Positions 26,282-35,352 are shown, numbered from the stretch's first letter. The stretch is DNA of 36,643 nt from Candidatus Omnitrophota bacterium (GCA_018817585.1 JAHITE010000043.1:1-36643), one strand, 5' to 3'. Numbers and translations are program-made. The notes: generated from the sequence alone by a model not told the origin.

Positions 26282-26965
26282 TCAATCAGATTCGCCATCA
26301 GTAATTGTATAATTAATGTATCGAAGGATTCTTTGTTTATCGCGGTTTTCAATTTCAGTGAATTTTAAACCAATAGGATAAATATCCCCGGCCTGAGGCC
26401 CCTTCCAAACAACTGTACCCATAATCCTGATACTGCCTCTACCCCGAGGCAGATCAAATAATACATTTAGGTCAGTATTATTAGAAATATCCTGTTCAAC
26501 ATATACCTGCATACCAAGTATTCCAATATCAACTGCTTGGCCAATTGCTTCTTCAGATTGCTCTGCAACTTTAGAATAACGCACAACGGCTTCCATTGGA
26601 CAGCGAACATGACACCTCCCGGCTTTTATATGATCCGCTGAATGCGTAATAAAATTCAATAAACGACTTTCTTCTTTCGGACTAATTTCCGTAAACTCAA
26701 TTGTGGTATCAAGCAAAAACCTAGAAGCTCCGTGGCCTTGACATATAACTGTTCCCACCACGTTTATTGGATCAGAATCTTCTGTTACTTTTATCGCAAG
26801 GTCAAGCACTGTTTTCTCAGCCAAATTCTCAGTGGTCACAAATTTCAAACCATCATTTCTTAATTCACGCACCATAACCGATACTGGCGACATCACACTG
26901 CCCTGTATTTTATAGATCACTTCACCAGATATTTTAAGGATTTTCGACTTCTTTTCCTGACCCAT
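26282..26965 (-). CDS. Double PilZ-like protein
   Basis: AAGGAG before the ATG at 26965 fixes the start; 227 residues. The first domain (about 1-105) has the PilZ shape but lacks an RxxxR motif and has only RELRNDGLKF. The second (about 114-227) keeps R117-x3-R121 (RCHVR) and DIGILG (D146), where the usual Ser is replaced by Gly. It is therefore a weaker or lost c-di-GMP binder compared with the protein at 10422. Monocistronic, with a good promoter. Confidence 0.8.
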   Translation of the reverse strand: MGQEKKSKILKISGEVIYKIQGSVMSPVSVMVRELRNDGLKFVTTENLAEKTVLDLAIKVTEDSDPINVVGTVICQGHGASRFLLDTTIEFTEISPKEESRLLNFITHSADHIKAGRCHVRCPMEAVVRYSKVAEQSEEAIGQAVDIGILGMQVYVEQDISNNTDLNVLFDLPRGRGSIRIMGTVVWKGPQAGDIYPIGLKFTEIENRDKQRILRYINYTITDGESD

Positions 26966-26999
26966 TAGCACTCCTTAGCTTAATATATAATTACTGGGT

Positions 27000-27028
27000 A
27001 TTTTAACTTGATAGGACGCTTTGGTCAA
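27000..27028 (-). promoter_or_regulatory. Promoter of the second PilZ gene
   Basis: Minus-strand -35 TTGACC (27023-27028), 17-base spacer, -10 TAAAAT (27000-27005). Confidence 0.6.
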
Positions 27029-27119
27029 GCAATTAACTTCTTATCGTCTTAAGTAAAAATACTGCCCAAAGTAATATACTGTATATTTTTATCGAAAACT
27101 CTAGTAAATAGAGAAAAAC

Positions 27120-27503
27120 CTAGCGAACTAAAAGTAACCGATTAAATTCCTGTGCTGTAATTTTTTTTCTGCTTTTAATGCCTATATCCATGTTCTGCAT
27201 ATAATAATTTTCAGGCTTGCCAGGACTTTCAAATGCCGAGTAAACAAGATATCCAGAACTTGATGAAATAAAGGCACTATTTTCTTTGATTTGAGGAGTA
27301 AAGGTCAATCGGATATTATGAGAGCTATCAGGTTTCTGCAAATAAAGATCGTTATTTTTTCTAACAAGATCTAAATCTCCATAACGACTAAAAATCTTAT
27401 CATCAGCGCTTCTTAGTTCTTTTTTTGCCGCAGAACACCCTGCCACAAAAACAAGTAAAATAATTACCAATACACATTTAGTTAACTCTAATCTAATTTT
27501 CAT
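27120..27503 (-). CDS. Small lipoprotein
   Basis: GAGGGG before the ATG at 27503 favours this start over the upstream one; 127 residues. Signal peptide with lipobox VAGC (C23), then a polar domain of about 100 residues with strand-like patterns (LYLQKPDSSHNIRLTFTPQI, AFISSSSGYLVYSAFESP). No family recognised. Monocistronic by spacing. Confidence 0.65.
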   Translation of the reverse strand: MKIRLELTKCVLVIILLVFVAGCSAAKKELRSADDKIFSRYGDLDLVRKNNDLYLQKPDSSHNIRLTFTPQIKENSAFISSSSGYLVYSAFESPGKPENYYMQNMDIGIKSRKKITAQEFNRLLLVR

Positions 27504-27530
27504 AATAATCCCCTCTTTTTCAAGGTTCAC

Positions 27531-27783
27531 AGCAAGAACCTTAGATTATCTTACTTTTAATTAAATAAAATATGCCCGATTCAATTAATTTATTTTTTAT
27601 TGTGTTGTATGACAATTTGATTCCAACTCTCAATTTCATAAGCTAAATGCTTTTTATAATAGTCAGCATTTTCATAGCATTTTTCCTGTTAATAATAATA
27701 ATTATTATTATTATTCTAAGGTATTATAACACTTATACTTTCTCATGCAAAGCAATGATTATCTCATCGCACACTTTTTAAAA
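27531..27783. repeat. AT-rich gap with AAT/ATT simple repeat
   Basis: No gene. Positions 27690-27715 are a palindromic run of AAT then ATT triplets (AATAATAATAATTATTATT...). The remainder is AT-rich sequence with no promoter that I trust. Confidence 0.6.
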
Positions 27784-27817
27784 CAAAAGAGACTGCCAGT
27801 TATGCAGTCTCTTTTGT
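27783..27817 (-). terminator. Terminator of tRNA-Pro
   Basis: CAAAAGAGACTGC (27784-27796) pairs perfectly with GCAGTCTCTTTTG (27804-27816), extended by A-T pairs. On the minus strand it ends in TTTTGTTT and begins directly after the encoded CCA. Confidence 0.9.
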
Positions 27818-27895
27818 TGGTCGGGGCGAGTGGATTTGAACCACCGGCCTCTTCGTCCCGAACGAAGCGCTCTAGCCAAGCTGAGCCACGCCCCG
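27818..27895 (-). tRNA. tRNA-Pro(CGG)
   Basis: 78 bases with a full cloverleaf. Acceptor arm CGGGGCG/CGCCCCG, anticodon stem CTTCG/CGAAG with loop TTCGGGA (anticodon CGG at 27858-27860, reading CCG), T arm GGTGG-TTCAAAT-CCACT, discriminator A and encoded CCA. No integrase or attachment-site duplication is visible beside it. Confidence 0.97.
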
Positions 27896-28071
27896 AATAA
27901 TACTATTTTTTTATCTTGCACAGTTTACCACAAACAAATGTTGCTCGTCAATAAGCTATAATTTAGAATTTTTTCTTAACTCATAGCAAATACGATTAGC
28001 AGCGCATAAGTAATTCATAAAAATTAGCAAGCATAACTAAAAAAAGGATTATCTAAGACTCTTATAAAAAT

Positions 28072-28719
28072 TTAATCTTCTCCGAATCCCAAGTTGCGCA
28101 AATAATTTTCAGAAATTTTTGTGCCTGCTTTAATATTATTATCCATATAGCGAAAGACATATTTTGATAGTAAATCAACTTCAAGATTTACTTTATCATT
28201 AGTCTGTTTAATTCCAAGTGTCGTAGTCTTTAATGTTTGAGGTATTAATCCAATGCTAAAAGATGATGCCTTAACATCAACAATTGTTAAACTAATCCCA
28301 TCTATGCAAATAGAACCTTTGGGTACTAAATAAGCAATTAAATTTTTATCAGCCTCTATTTCCAGAACAAACTCACCTGAATTTGCTATTTTATTTTTAA
28401 TTTTTCCCGTTCCGTCAATATGTCCAGAGACTATATGACCATCAAATCTGGAGTTTGCTCCCATGGCTCTTTCCAGATTAATTTTATCACCATTTTTTAA
28501 TGTTTTTAAATTTGCTTTTTCCTGTGTTTCTTTCATAATTTCAAAGGTAACACTGTCTTTGCCTAATAGCACAACGGTTAAGCAAACACCATTAACGCTA
28601 ATGCTGTCGCCGATTTTTGTCTGTTCCATGACTTTTTGAGCCCGAACAGTAAGTTGCATGAGATTACCTTGTATTACTTTTTCTACTACGCCTATTTCTT
28701 CAACAATTCCGGTAAACAT
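28072..28719 (-). CDS. ribE: Riboflavin synthase alpha chain
   Basis: A 215-residue enzyme that dismutates two 6,7-dimethyl-8-ribityllumazine into riboflavin. It consists of two lumazine-binding halves: MFTGIVEEIG and SVNGVCLTV in the first, DGHIVSGHIDGTG and CIDGISLTIVDV in the second. The starting MFTGIV is diagnostic. Last gene of the riboflavin operon, 27 bases after ribD. Confidence 0.96.
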   Translation of the reverse strand: MFTGIVEEIGVVEKVIQGNLMQLTVRAQKVMEQTKIGDSISVNGVCLTVVLLGKDSVTFEIMKETQEKANLKTLKNGDKINLERAMGANSRFDGHIVSGHIDGTGKIKNKIANSGEFVLEIEADKNLIAYLVPKGSICIDGISLTIVDVKASSFSIGLIPQTLKTTTLGIKQTNDKVNLEVDLLSKYVFRYMDNNIKAGTKISENYLRNLGFGED

Positions 28720-28746
28720 AACCTTTCTCCGCAGAAAAACTGTGTT

Positions 28747-29859
28747 TTAGCTGTATTTCACATTTCCTTCAATTAAAAAATCTTCACCAAATCGCATGTA
28801 TTTGACATTTTCAAGGGTTATTGCTTTTGCCAGTTTAGAACATCCTGTTCCGGCAACAGATAAAACCGCATGTTCTCCTCCGATTATTTTAGGCGCAATA
28901 AAGAAATATGCTTTATCCACAAGTTTAGCATCAAAAAAAGATCCATTTAATTTACCGCCGCCTTCAACCAGAATACTAGTGATCTCATTTTTCGCCAATT
29001 CATTTATTAAGTATTTGAGGTCAACTGCATTATTTTTATCAACAGGACAAACTATAACATCAGCATCAAGATTATTAAATTGCTGAATTTTCTTTTTAGA
29101 GGCTCTTGTGGTTGTGGCCATTATTACTGGTGCCGGAGACAATCCACTGAAGATATTAGAATTTGCTGGAGTTTTTAATGTCGCATCCACAATTATCTTA
29201 ACCGGACTATCTAAAAGTAACTCGTCACCAAACCTACAGCTTAAATACGGATTATCTTTTAGGATAGTGTTAACTCCAACCATAATCGCATCATATTTTT
29301 TACGCAAACACTGTGAATAATCTCTGGAATGCTTACCGGTTATCCATTTTGATTGATAGGTCTTTGTAGCTATTTTACCATCAATACTCTGCGCTGCTTT
29401 TACCGCGATAAATGGTATTTTTTTAGTTATGTATTTATTGAAAATTTCATTTAATTGTTGAAATGGTTGGCTGTCTCGGCATAATTCGACTTTTATTCCA
29501 TTTTTTTTTAGGATACTTATCCCTTTTCCGCAGGTTAGGGGATTAGGATCCTTCATGCCGATAATAACACGCTTAATACCCGCGTTTATAATTGCATCTG
29601 TGCATGGACCTGTCCGTCCAAAATGAGAGCAGGGCTCAAGATTAACATAAAGATCAGCGCCTTTAGCTTTTTTACCAGCTTTATTTATTGCTTCAATTTC
29701 AGCATGCGCTTGTCCGCATTGACGATGAAAACCTTTAGCGATAATTCTATTTGATTTTACAAGCACAGCACCAACAATGGGATTCGGACTAGTACTGCCT
29801 TCGGCTTTTAAAGCCAAATCAATTGTCAGATTAATGTACTTTTTATCGCATGCATTCAT
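28747..29859 (-). CDS. ribD: Bifunctional RibD deaminase/reductase
   Basis: A 370-residue enzyme performing the second and third steps of pyrimidine-branch riboflavin synthesis. The N-terminal deaminase domain has zinc ligands H52 (HAEIEAI), C77 and C86 (PCSHFGRTGPC), with catalytic E54. The reductase domain occupies about 145-365 (KAAQSIDGKIAT, ILVEGGGKLNGSF). Length is typical of the fused enzyme. It is 18 bases after the PHP gene. Confidence 0.96.
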   Translation of the reverse strand: MNACDKKYINLTIDLALKAEGSTSPNPIVGAVLVKSNRIIAKGFHRQCGQAHAEIEAINKAGKKAKGADLYVNLEPCSHFGRTGPCTDAIINAGIKRVIIGMKDPNPLTCGKGISILKKNGIKVELCRDSQPFQQLNEIFNKYITKKIPFIAVKAAQSIDGKIATKTYQSKWITGKHSRDYSQCLRKKYDAIMVGVNTILKDNPYLSCRFGDELLLDSPVKIIVDATLKTPANSNIFSGLSPAPVIMATTTRASKKKIQQFNNLDADVIVCPVDKNNAVDLKYLINELAKNEITSILVEGGGKLNGSFFDAKLVDKAYFFIAPKIIGGEHAVLSVAGTGCSKLAKAITLENVKYMRFGEDFLIEGNVKYS

Positions 29860-29877
29860 AATTAATTCCTATTATTG

Positions 29878-30720
29878 CTAAAATTCAATGTTTTTTGTTT
29901 TTCTCATTTTTTCAAGTATTTTATATGGCACTTTCACTCTGCCCATCAAAGGAAAACCTTTTCCATCGCCATGACAGTCAGAACCACCGCTTAACAGTAA
30001 ATTGTATTTTTTAGCTAAGCTCGTATAATGCTGTGATTTTCTTTGGTTATGGTCAGTATGAAATGCTTCTAATGCCATTAAGCCATAACTTATAAGCTCT
30101 GGGATCGCTTCATCATGACGCATATTCCCCGGGTGAGCAAAAACTGGAATGCCGTTAAGGTTGCGAATCATTTCAATAACTTCTTTAGGAGACAATATAA
30201 ACCGCTTCACATAACACGGACCATTTGCTCCGATAAAGCGATCAAATGCCTCTCGTAACGAACTGGTAATTCCCTTATTAAATAAAGCTCTTGCTAAATG
30301 TAATCTGCCAATAGCCCCGTCATCTTTACACAGTACTTTAACTTCTTCAAGTTTGATATCAATACCCAGTTGATTGATTTTTTCAATCATTTTTTTCATT
30401 CTCTCGAGTCGAGCTAAACGTATTTCTTTTAATTTATTAATAAACCAATCTTGTTTGTAATCAATAAGCAGTCCAACAATATGTATCTCAAAATCATTAA
30501 TTTCCGCAGAGAGTTCCACTCCAGAAATAATCTCAAGATCAGTATTTTGCGCCGCTAATTCACACGGAACAATCCCATCAATACAATCATGATCTGTAAT
30601 CGCTATTGCCGAAAGCTTTGATTTAATCGCATAAGCAACTACTTCTTCGGGAGTAAATGTCCCATCTGAAAAATTTGTATGTACATGCAGATCTATATTT
30701 TTTTTACAAAATAAATTCAA
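29878..30720 (-). CDS. PHP-domain phosphoesterase
   Basis: A 280-residue PHP-family metal-dependent phosphoesterase. Metal motifs: DLHVHTNFSDGTFTPEE at about 11-27, TDHD at about 41-44, E68-type SGVELSAE, HPGN near 196 and SGGSDCHGDG near the end. The best known relatives act on nucleoside 3',5'-bisphosphates or on 5'-RNA ends. Placed between nusB and ribD in the riboflavin operon, where it could conceivably remove the phosphate from the RibD product, a step whose enzyme varies among bacteria; this is inference only. Confidence 0.85.
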   Translation of the reverse strand: MNLFCKKNIDLHVHTNFSDGTFTPEEVVAYAIKSKLSAIAITDHDCIDGIVPCELAAQNTDLEIISGVELSAEINDFEIHIVGLLIDYKQDWFINKLKEIRLARLERMKKMIEKINQLGIDIKLEEVKVLCKDDGAIGRLHLARALFNKGITSSLREAFDRFIGANGPCYVKRFILSPKEVIEMIRNLNGIPVFAHPGNMRHDEAIPELISYGLMALEAFHTDHNQRKSQHYTSLAKKYNLLLSGGSDCHGDGKGFPLMGRVKVPYKILEKMRKTKNIEF

Positions 30721-30762
30721 ATTTACCTCTTATCCTTAAAAAATATACTTTAAATTTCAGAT

Positions 30763-31185
30763 TTATTCAGTATCAAGATTGTCACGTTCAATTTTATTTA
30801 TTTTATCCAGAACCCCATTAACAAAACTACCTGATTCATCATCACCAAATTTTTTTGCAAGTTCCACGGCTTCATTAATTGCCACTTTTGGCGGAATATC
30901 ACTGGCATACAATAATTCATATATTGCCATTCTGATGATGTTTCTATCTATTACTGCCATTCGTTCAATCCGCCAATTATCAGCATATTTGGTAATAAGC
31001 TTATCGATTTCGCTCATTTTTACCAAAGTGCCTTCAATTAACCCTTGAGAAAAAATTTTTATTTCCTGATCTTCAGTGTTTTCCTCCCAATAACTTTCCG
31101 AAACCTCATGTTTTGATCCTTTTCTAATGTCCATGGCATAAAGAACTTGCAAAGCACATTCTCTAGCTTTTGTTCTTTTTCTCAT
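30763..31185 (-). CDS. nusB: Transcription antitermination factor NusB
   Basis: A 140-residue all-helical NusB. N-terminal [16 protein letters not shown] and C-terminal blocks ([54 protein letters not shown]) are diagnostic. NusB with NusE binds boxA RNA during rRNA transcription. The ribH-nusB pairing with a 5-base gap is common in bacteria. Confidence 0.96.
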   Translation of the reverse strand: MRKRTKARECALQVLYAMDIRKGSKHEVSESYWEENTEDQEIKIFSQGLIEGTLVKMSEIDKLITKYADNWRIERMAVIDRNIIRMAIYELLYASDIPPKVAINEAVELAKKFGDDESGSFVNGVLDKINKIERDNLDTE

Positions 31186-31190
31186 TTAAT

Positions 31191-31655
31191 TTATCCTATC
31201 ATTTCTATTAGGTTAGCCATCTCTGTTGCAACGCGTGCCGCATCTTCACCTTTGTTCCCGCTTTTCAATCCCGCTCTGTCAATCGCCTGCTCAAGATTTT
31301 CAGATGTAATTACTCCGAATATCACGGGGATACCGGTATTCATAGAAACATTCGCAATACCTTTTGCAGCTTCACTAGCAACATAATCAAAATGTGGTGT
31401 TTCGCCCCTAATGATTGCAGCCAGACAAATTACTGCGTCATATTTTTTTGATTTTGCTAATTTTTGAGCAAGACAAGGCATTTCAAAAGCGCCGGGAACC
31501 CAAATCACTTCTAAATTTTCCTCATCACCTCCGAGTCGTTTAAATTCATTTATCGCGCCGTCTAATAATCTTTTTGTAATAAAGTTGTTAAAGCGTGAAA
31601 CTAATATTCCGAATTTTTTACCCTGCGCATTTAATTTTGCTTCTACTATTTTCAT
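31191..31655 (-). CDS. ribH: Lumazine synthase
   Basis: A 154-residue 6,7-dimethyl-8-ribityllumazine synthase, usually forming a 60-subunit or pentameric shell. It has SRFN (20-23), VPGAFEMP (53-60) and the catalytic His H88 in [10 protein letters not shown]. The ATG at 31655 has AGGAGG upstream. It is separated from ribBA by 139 bases containing three hairpins. Confidence 0.97.
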   Translation of the reverse strand: MKIVEAKLNAQGKKFGILVSRFNNFITKRLLDGAINEFKRLGGDEENLEVIWVPGAFEMPCLAQKLAKSKKYDAVICLAAIIRGETPHFDYVASEAAKGIANVSMNTGIPVIFGVITSENLEQAIDRAGLKSGNKGEDAARVATEMANLIEMIG

Positions 31656-31675
31656 ATTACTCCTCCTTTAAATGA

Positions 31676-31785
31676 GCGCTTGACTTACGGAGCATTTTTA
31701 GCGACGTAAAGTCAACCTGCGCGAATTTATCCCGCCTTGGCGGGATTTAGTCCGAAATGTCTGCGACCTAGCAGGCAATTTCGGA
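31676..31785 (-). repeat. Cluster of three hairpins between ribBA and ribH
   Basis: Three successive inverted repeats: TTGACTTACG (31680-31689) with CGTAAAGTCAA (31705-31715), extended by GCGC arms; ATCCCGCC-TT-GGCGGGAT (31729-31746); and TCCGAAAT (31751-31758) with ATTTCGGA (31778-31785), extended inward by GTCTGC/GCAGGC. No T-run follows, so they are not ordinary terminators. They resemble intercistronic REP-like elements that protect or process mRNA. Confidence 0.7.
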
Positions 31786-31794
31786 ATCATTAAC

Positions 31795-32994
31795 TTATTC
31801 TATCATAGAAAGCATATGACCTAATTTATCTTTTTTTGTTTTAAGATAGCGTTTATTTGTTTTTGATGGGACTATTTCTAAAGGAACTCTTTCGACTATT
31901 TGCAAGCCATAACCTTCAAGTCCTATTATTTTACTAGGATTATTGGTTAATAGTTTTATTTTTTTTATTCCCAAATCAGAAATAATTTGAGCACCAATCC
32001 CATAATCACGCAAATCAGCTTTAAATCCCAACTTTTCGTTTGCCTCAACCGTATCCAATCCTGCGTCTTGCAAGGCATAAGCTTTAATTTTATTTGTAAG
32101 GCCAACACCTCTTCCTTCCTGACGCATATAAAGAATAACACCTGAACCATTTTTCTGAATCATTCGCATTGATTTATGCAGCTGATTGCCACAATCACAA
32201 CGACTTGACATAAACACATCACCTGTCAGACATTCTGAATGCACACGCAAAAGACAGGGGTTTTGAATTTTTCCGTATACAAGAGCAAGGTGAGGATTAA
32301 TATCTACTTCAGAATGGTAAACCATTAATTTAAATGTACCAAAATCAGTGGGTAAGGTTGTTGTCGCGACTTTACGAACAAGTTTATCATTGCGATGCCT
32401 AAATTTTATTAGATCGGCAATAGTCCCAATTTTTAGTTTATATTTTTTGGCAAATTTCATTAACTGTGGAGTCCTTGCCATGGTTCCATCATCATTTAGT
32501 ATCTCACAAATTATTCCTGCTGGCTCAAGTTTAGCTAAGCGCATAAAATCAGTGCAAGCCTCGGTATGTCCCGCCCGCACTAAAACACCACCCTCAACTG
32601 CCTGTAAGGGAAATATATGTCCTGGTCTAACTACGTCTGTTGCTTTTGCTTTTGGATTAGCTAGTATCTTTATTGTTTTTGCCCGATCAGATGCGGATAT
32701 CCCAGTAGTAATACCTAAGTGAGCATCAACTGAAACCGTAAAAGCAGTTCCCATTGAAGCTTCATTTTTACCAACCATTGGATGCAAATCCATTTTATCA
32801 AGTCTTGTTTTTTCCATACCAACACAGATTAGGCCTCTGCCAAATTTAGCCATAAAGTTAATGTGCTGCGCTGTTACATGTTCCGCAGCCATAACTAAAT
32901 CGCCTTCATTTTCCCTATTGGCATCATCTAAGATTACAACCATTTTCCCTTTTTTAAGATCATTTAGAATTTCAGGAATTGTATTAAATTTCAT
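31795..32994 (-). CDS. ribBA: Bifunctional RibBA (DHBP synthase / GTP cyclohydrolase II)
   Basis: A 399-residue fusion catalysing the first step of both riboflavin branches. The DHBP-synthase half (about 1-203) has [11 protein letters not shown] (23-33) and VRPGHIFPL. The GTP cyclohydrolase II half (about 205-399) has zinc ligands C255, C266 and C268 ([16 protein letters not shown]), then YMRQEGRG and [17 protein letters not shown]. Directly downstream of an FMN riboswitch and its terminator; first gene of the operon. Confidence 0.97.
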   Translation of the reverse strand: MKFNTIPEILNDLKKGKMVVILDDANRENEGDLVMAAEHVTAQHINFMAKFGRGLICVGMEKTRLDKMDLHPMVGKNEASMGTAFTVSVDAHLGITTGISASDRAKTIKILANPKAKATDVVRPGHIFPLQAVEGGVLVRAGHTEACTDFMRLAKLEPAGIICEILNDDGTMARTPQLMKFAKKYKLKIGTIADLIKFRHRNDKLVRKVATTTLPTDFGTFKLMVYHSEVDINPHLALVYGKIQNPCLLRVHSECLTGDVFMSSRCDCGNQLHKSMRMIQKNGSGVILYMRQEGRGVGLTNKIKAYALQDAGLDTVEANEKLGFKADLRDYGIGAQIISDLGIKKIKLLTNNPSKIIGLEGYGLQIVERVPLEIVPSKTNKRYLKTKKDKLGHMLSMIE

Positions 32995-33021
32995 TTTTCA
33001 AATACTCCATTAAATTGTGTT

Positions 33022-33052
33022 AAAAAAAATCCCGGAAATAAATGCTCCGGGA
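33022..33052 (-). terminator. Riboswitch expression-platform terminator
   Basis: TCCCGGA (33046-33052) pairs with TCCGGGA (33030-33036) on the minus strand, loop of 9, followed by eight T (33029-33022). It is 28 bases before the ribBA ATG, so it forms the switch controlled by the aptamer upstream. Confidence 0.9.
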
Positions 33053-33084
33053 ATAGAGTAATACACTAAATTTAAAAAAATCAA

Positions 33085-33230
33085 ATCTTCTCTCATCTAG
33101 ACTAAGTTCATTAAACATTAAACATTGAACAACACTATTGGCGAAGGAATCACACCTTCTCTGCCAGGCTTTTTCAGCAAGGCTCGCAGGCTTTAACTGC
33201 CAGCAGGGATTTTCACCCTATCCCGAAGAT
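33085..33230 (-). ncRNA. FMN riboswitch (RFN element)
   Basis: The minus strand shows the RFN consensus in order: ATCTTCGGG, AGGGTGAAAATCCC, GCCTGCGAGCC, GAAGGTGTGATTCCTTCGCC, AATAGTG and finally AGATGAGAGAAGAT. ATCTTC at the 5' end (33225-33230) pairs perfectly with GAAGAT at the 3' end (33085-33090), closing P1. It binds FMN and, through the terminator at 33022-33052, should switch off the riboflavin operon when flavin is plentiful. Confidence 0.96.
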
Positions 33231-33236
33231 GTAGAT

Positions 33237-33265
33237 AAATTAGCATAACTAAATTTTAATGTCAA
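33237..33265 (-). promoter_or_regulatory. Promoter of the riboflavin operon
   Basis: Minus-strand perfect -35 TTGACA (33260-33265), 17-base spacer and extended -10 TGCTAATTT (hexamer at 33237-33242). The predicted start is a few bases from the first base of the riboswitch. Confidence 0.85.
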
Positions 33266-33369
33266 GCTATAAAAATAAGGTTTTCATCCTATGATTACTA
33301 TTCTTATTATATCAATACTCTATAAAAAATGTTTATTATTACAAAAATCAGGCTGATTTTTATGAGTTT

Positions 33370-33774
33370 TTATCCATTAATCACATTAATTGCTTTTTTA
33401 TTATCATTACAATCAAAAACAATCAGGCTGGGTACATTAGGCCCAGCTGGAGCAGAACCATAAATATATTCTATATCAATATCTTCACTTTTTAATTTTT
33501 TCGCCAGGTCTTTAAGCATACCTACCTTATCTTGCATTTCAACAATTACAATTTCATCTTCAGTTGCCGTAATTTCTTTAGCACGCAATATTTCCATGGC
33601 CTTTTTATTATCAGATGTAACAAATAAAAAATGCGCTTTAGCCCCATCGATATAAGCACAAACAGCCTTAACATTAATCGCCTTATCTGCCAACCATTGG
33701 CTAATATCAGATAATGTGCCAATTTTATTCTCCGCGATAGCATGAACCTCTTTTCCCGCTCTTGCTTTTGACAT
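33370..33774 (-). CDS. Tandem ACT-domain protein
   Basis: A 134-residue protein of two ACT domains (about 8-68 and 73-132). The first has ENKIGTLSDISQWLADKAINVKAV and the second MQDKVGMLKDLAKKLKSEDIDIEYIYG, the standard glycine-turn and helix-strand pattern that binds amino acids between subunits. No catalytic domain is attached, so it is probably a free regulatory or amino-acid sensor subunit. Monocistronic with a consensus promoter that carries an operator-like palindrome. Confidence 0.88.
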   Translation of the reverse strand: MSKARAGKEVHAIAENKIGTLSDISQWLADKAINVKAVCAYIDGAKAHFLFVTSDNKKAMEILRAKEITATEDEIVIVEMQDKVGMLKDLAKKLKSEDIDIEYIYGSAPAGPNVPSLIVFDCNDNKKAINVING

Positions 33775-33857
33775 ACATCCTCCAATTATACGCGCTTAAT
33801 GCAAGATAGCACCCACTAGTTGCAATTTAAAACGCTGGCTAAGATTGATTAACTTTA

Positions 33858-33899
33858 ATTATACCCATTAGCAACACTCAATGTCAAATATTTTGACAT
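33858..33899 (-). promoter_or_regulatory. Consensus promoter with overlapping palindrome
   Basis: Minus-strand -35 TTGACA (33882-33887), 18-base spacer, -10 TATAAT (33858-33863), both perfect. The -35 lies inside ATGTCAAA-TAT-TTTGACAT (33881-33899), a perfect 8-base inverted repeat with a 3-base spacer, positioned as a repressor site. Confidence 0.7.
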
Positions 33900-34029
33900 A
33901 AATTTAAACATCACCAAGAACTAATTGCTGCTTATGATGAAAAATAGCAGCATGCAAAAAATACAGGATTACAGAAAGCAAAATAAATACTAAAACATCG
34001 CGAGTTCTCTTCTTATTTTTCCATAGTTA

Positions 34030-35352
34030 TCACAAGTCTTTGTTTATTAATTTTACCTTTGATGCAATTGATAATAAGTCTAAAATCACCTTATCTCGGC
34101 CTTCTTGCTTAGCTTTATAAAGTGCCTTATCCGCACTATTAATCAAATCATTCACAGTATTTTTATCATCTGCCACAACAGATAATCCTGCGCTAAAAGT
34201 CAAGGTGAACGATTTTTCATTAATTAAAAATTTTGATATTATCTTCGTGTTCGATATTTCTTTTTTTATTCTATTCAAACTCGCAAGCCCCTGATCGCTA
34301 GTAGACTCAGGAAATACTAAAATAAATTCATCTCCACCATATCTTCCCGCTATGTCCATTTCTCTTAAGTTTGATTTTATGACTTTAGAAAAAGTTTTCA
34401 GAGCGTCATTACCAACAAGATGACCATAGGTATCATTTATAGTTTTAAAATGATCAATATCGATTATCGCAATAGTAAGATTTTTCTTATATCTTTTACT
34501 TCGTTCTAATTCTTTTCTCATGAGTTCAACTGTGAATCTATAATTTAAAAAACCAGTAAGTTCATCATATGCTGCCAAAAATTCAAGCTTTTCTCTAAGC
34601 CTTTTCTCAACTCGAGATTGGTGTCCCAAAACAATACCACTAATAAAATATATTATAAACCTAAGAAGCATAGTTTTAAAAACAACATCTCTAGCTATCC
34701 AGGAACTGAAAGAGTTAACTTCAACAACAAATATAATAGACGATATTGTTGCAGCAATAACACCACCCGGAATTCCAAACCAGAATCCAGATAATGCAAT
34801 AAGAGTTATGTATAGATAACCCAAAGACACTCCAAAAGCATGAAATATTTGTCTCAGGATTAAAAGTGAAAAAAAGCCAACAATTAAGATAAAAAATCTA
34901 AAATTATTATGAACTGCTAAAGTAACTGCTTTAATTTTTAAAATTTTAATAATCGTAAATATTTTATCTTTTAATGTAATACTTGTGCTCATATTCACAT
35001 AAAATCTTGCTTCCTCTAAAGATTCATAAGTATAAATTTTAACACTTTTGGAGTAATGAAAAATTGACATTATGTTGAATCCAATATCTTTGTCCTTATT
35101 AGGAACTACTCGGAATATTTTTGAAACACCATGATCATTACAGATCTTCATCATTTTTTGGATATACTTACTAGCTGCATCATCAAAACAATCCATTTTT
35201 GAAAGGTCAGAGAGTACAATAAAACCATGCTTAGATTTTCCCAGCTCTTTTTCAAGTCGAGAACATAAAATTTCTCCTTGTTGCTCATCAAAATTACTGT
35301 GAAATTCTAGTGTTAATAAATTATTTCTGCTATCGAATTTTATAGAAAACAT
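34030..35352 (-). CDS. Membrane diguanylate cyclase with N-terminal STAS-like domain
   Basis: A 440-residue protein. Residues 1-122 look like a SpoIIAA/STAS-type fold (NLLTLEFHSNFDEQQGEILCSRLEKEL, GFIVLSDLSKMD). Three to four membrane helices follow at about 152-168, 175-195, 197-214 and 229-243. The GGDEF domain covers about 255-425 with the intact signature GGDEF (339-343) and an RxxD inhibitory site (R330-E-M-D333) five residues ahead, so it should make c-di-GMP and be inhibited by it. AGGAG precedes the ATG. The combination of STAS-like and MASE-like parts in one cyclase is unusual. Confidence 0.9.
   Translation of the reverse strand: MFSIKFDSRNNLLTLEFHSNFDEQQGEILCSRLEKELGKSKHGFIVLSDLSKMDCFDDAASKYIQKMMKICNDHGVSKIFRVVPNKDKDIGFNIMSIFHYSKSVKIYTYESLEEARFYVNMSTSITLKDKIFTIIKILKIKAVTLAVHNNFRFFILIVGFFSLLILRQIFHAFGVSLGYLYITLIALSGFWFGIPGGVIAATISSIIFVVEVNSFSSWIARDVVFKTMLLRFIIYFISGIVLGHQSRVEKRLREKLEFLAAYDELTGFLNYRFTVELMRKELERSKRYKKNLTIAIIDIDHFKTINDTYGHLVGNDALKTFSKVIKSNLREMDIAGRYGGDEFILVFPESTSDQGLASLNRIKKEISNTKIISKFLINEKSFTLTFSAGLSVVADDKNTVNDLINSADKALYKAKQEGRDKVILDLLSIASKVKLINKDL

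Noticed and set aside
27818-27895. tRNA-Pro as an integration site
   Set aside because: No integrase, no duplicated tRNA end and only core metabolic genes beside it.
28796-29320. Plus-strand open frames inside ribD
   Set aside because: Shadow frames opposite a well-conserved enzyme, with no ribosome binding site and no recognisable product.
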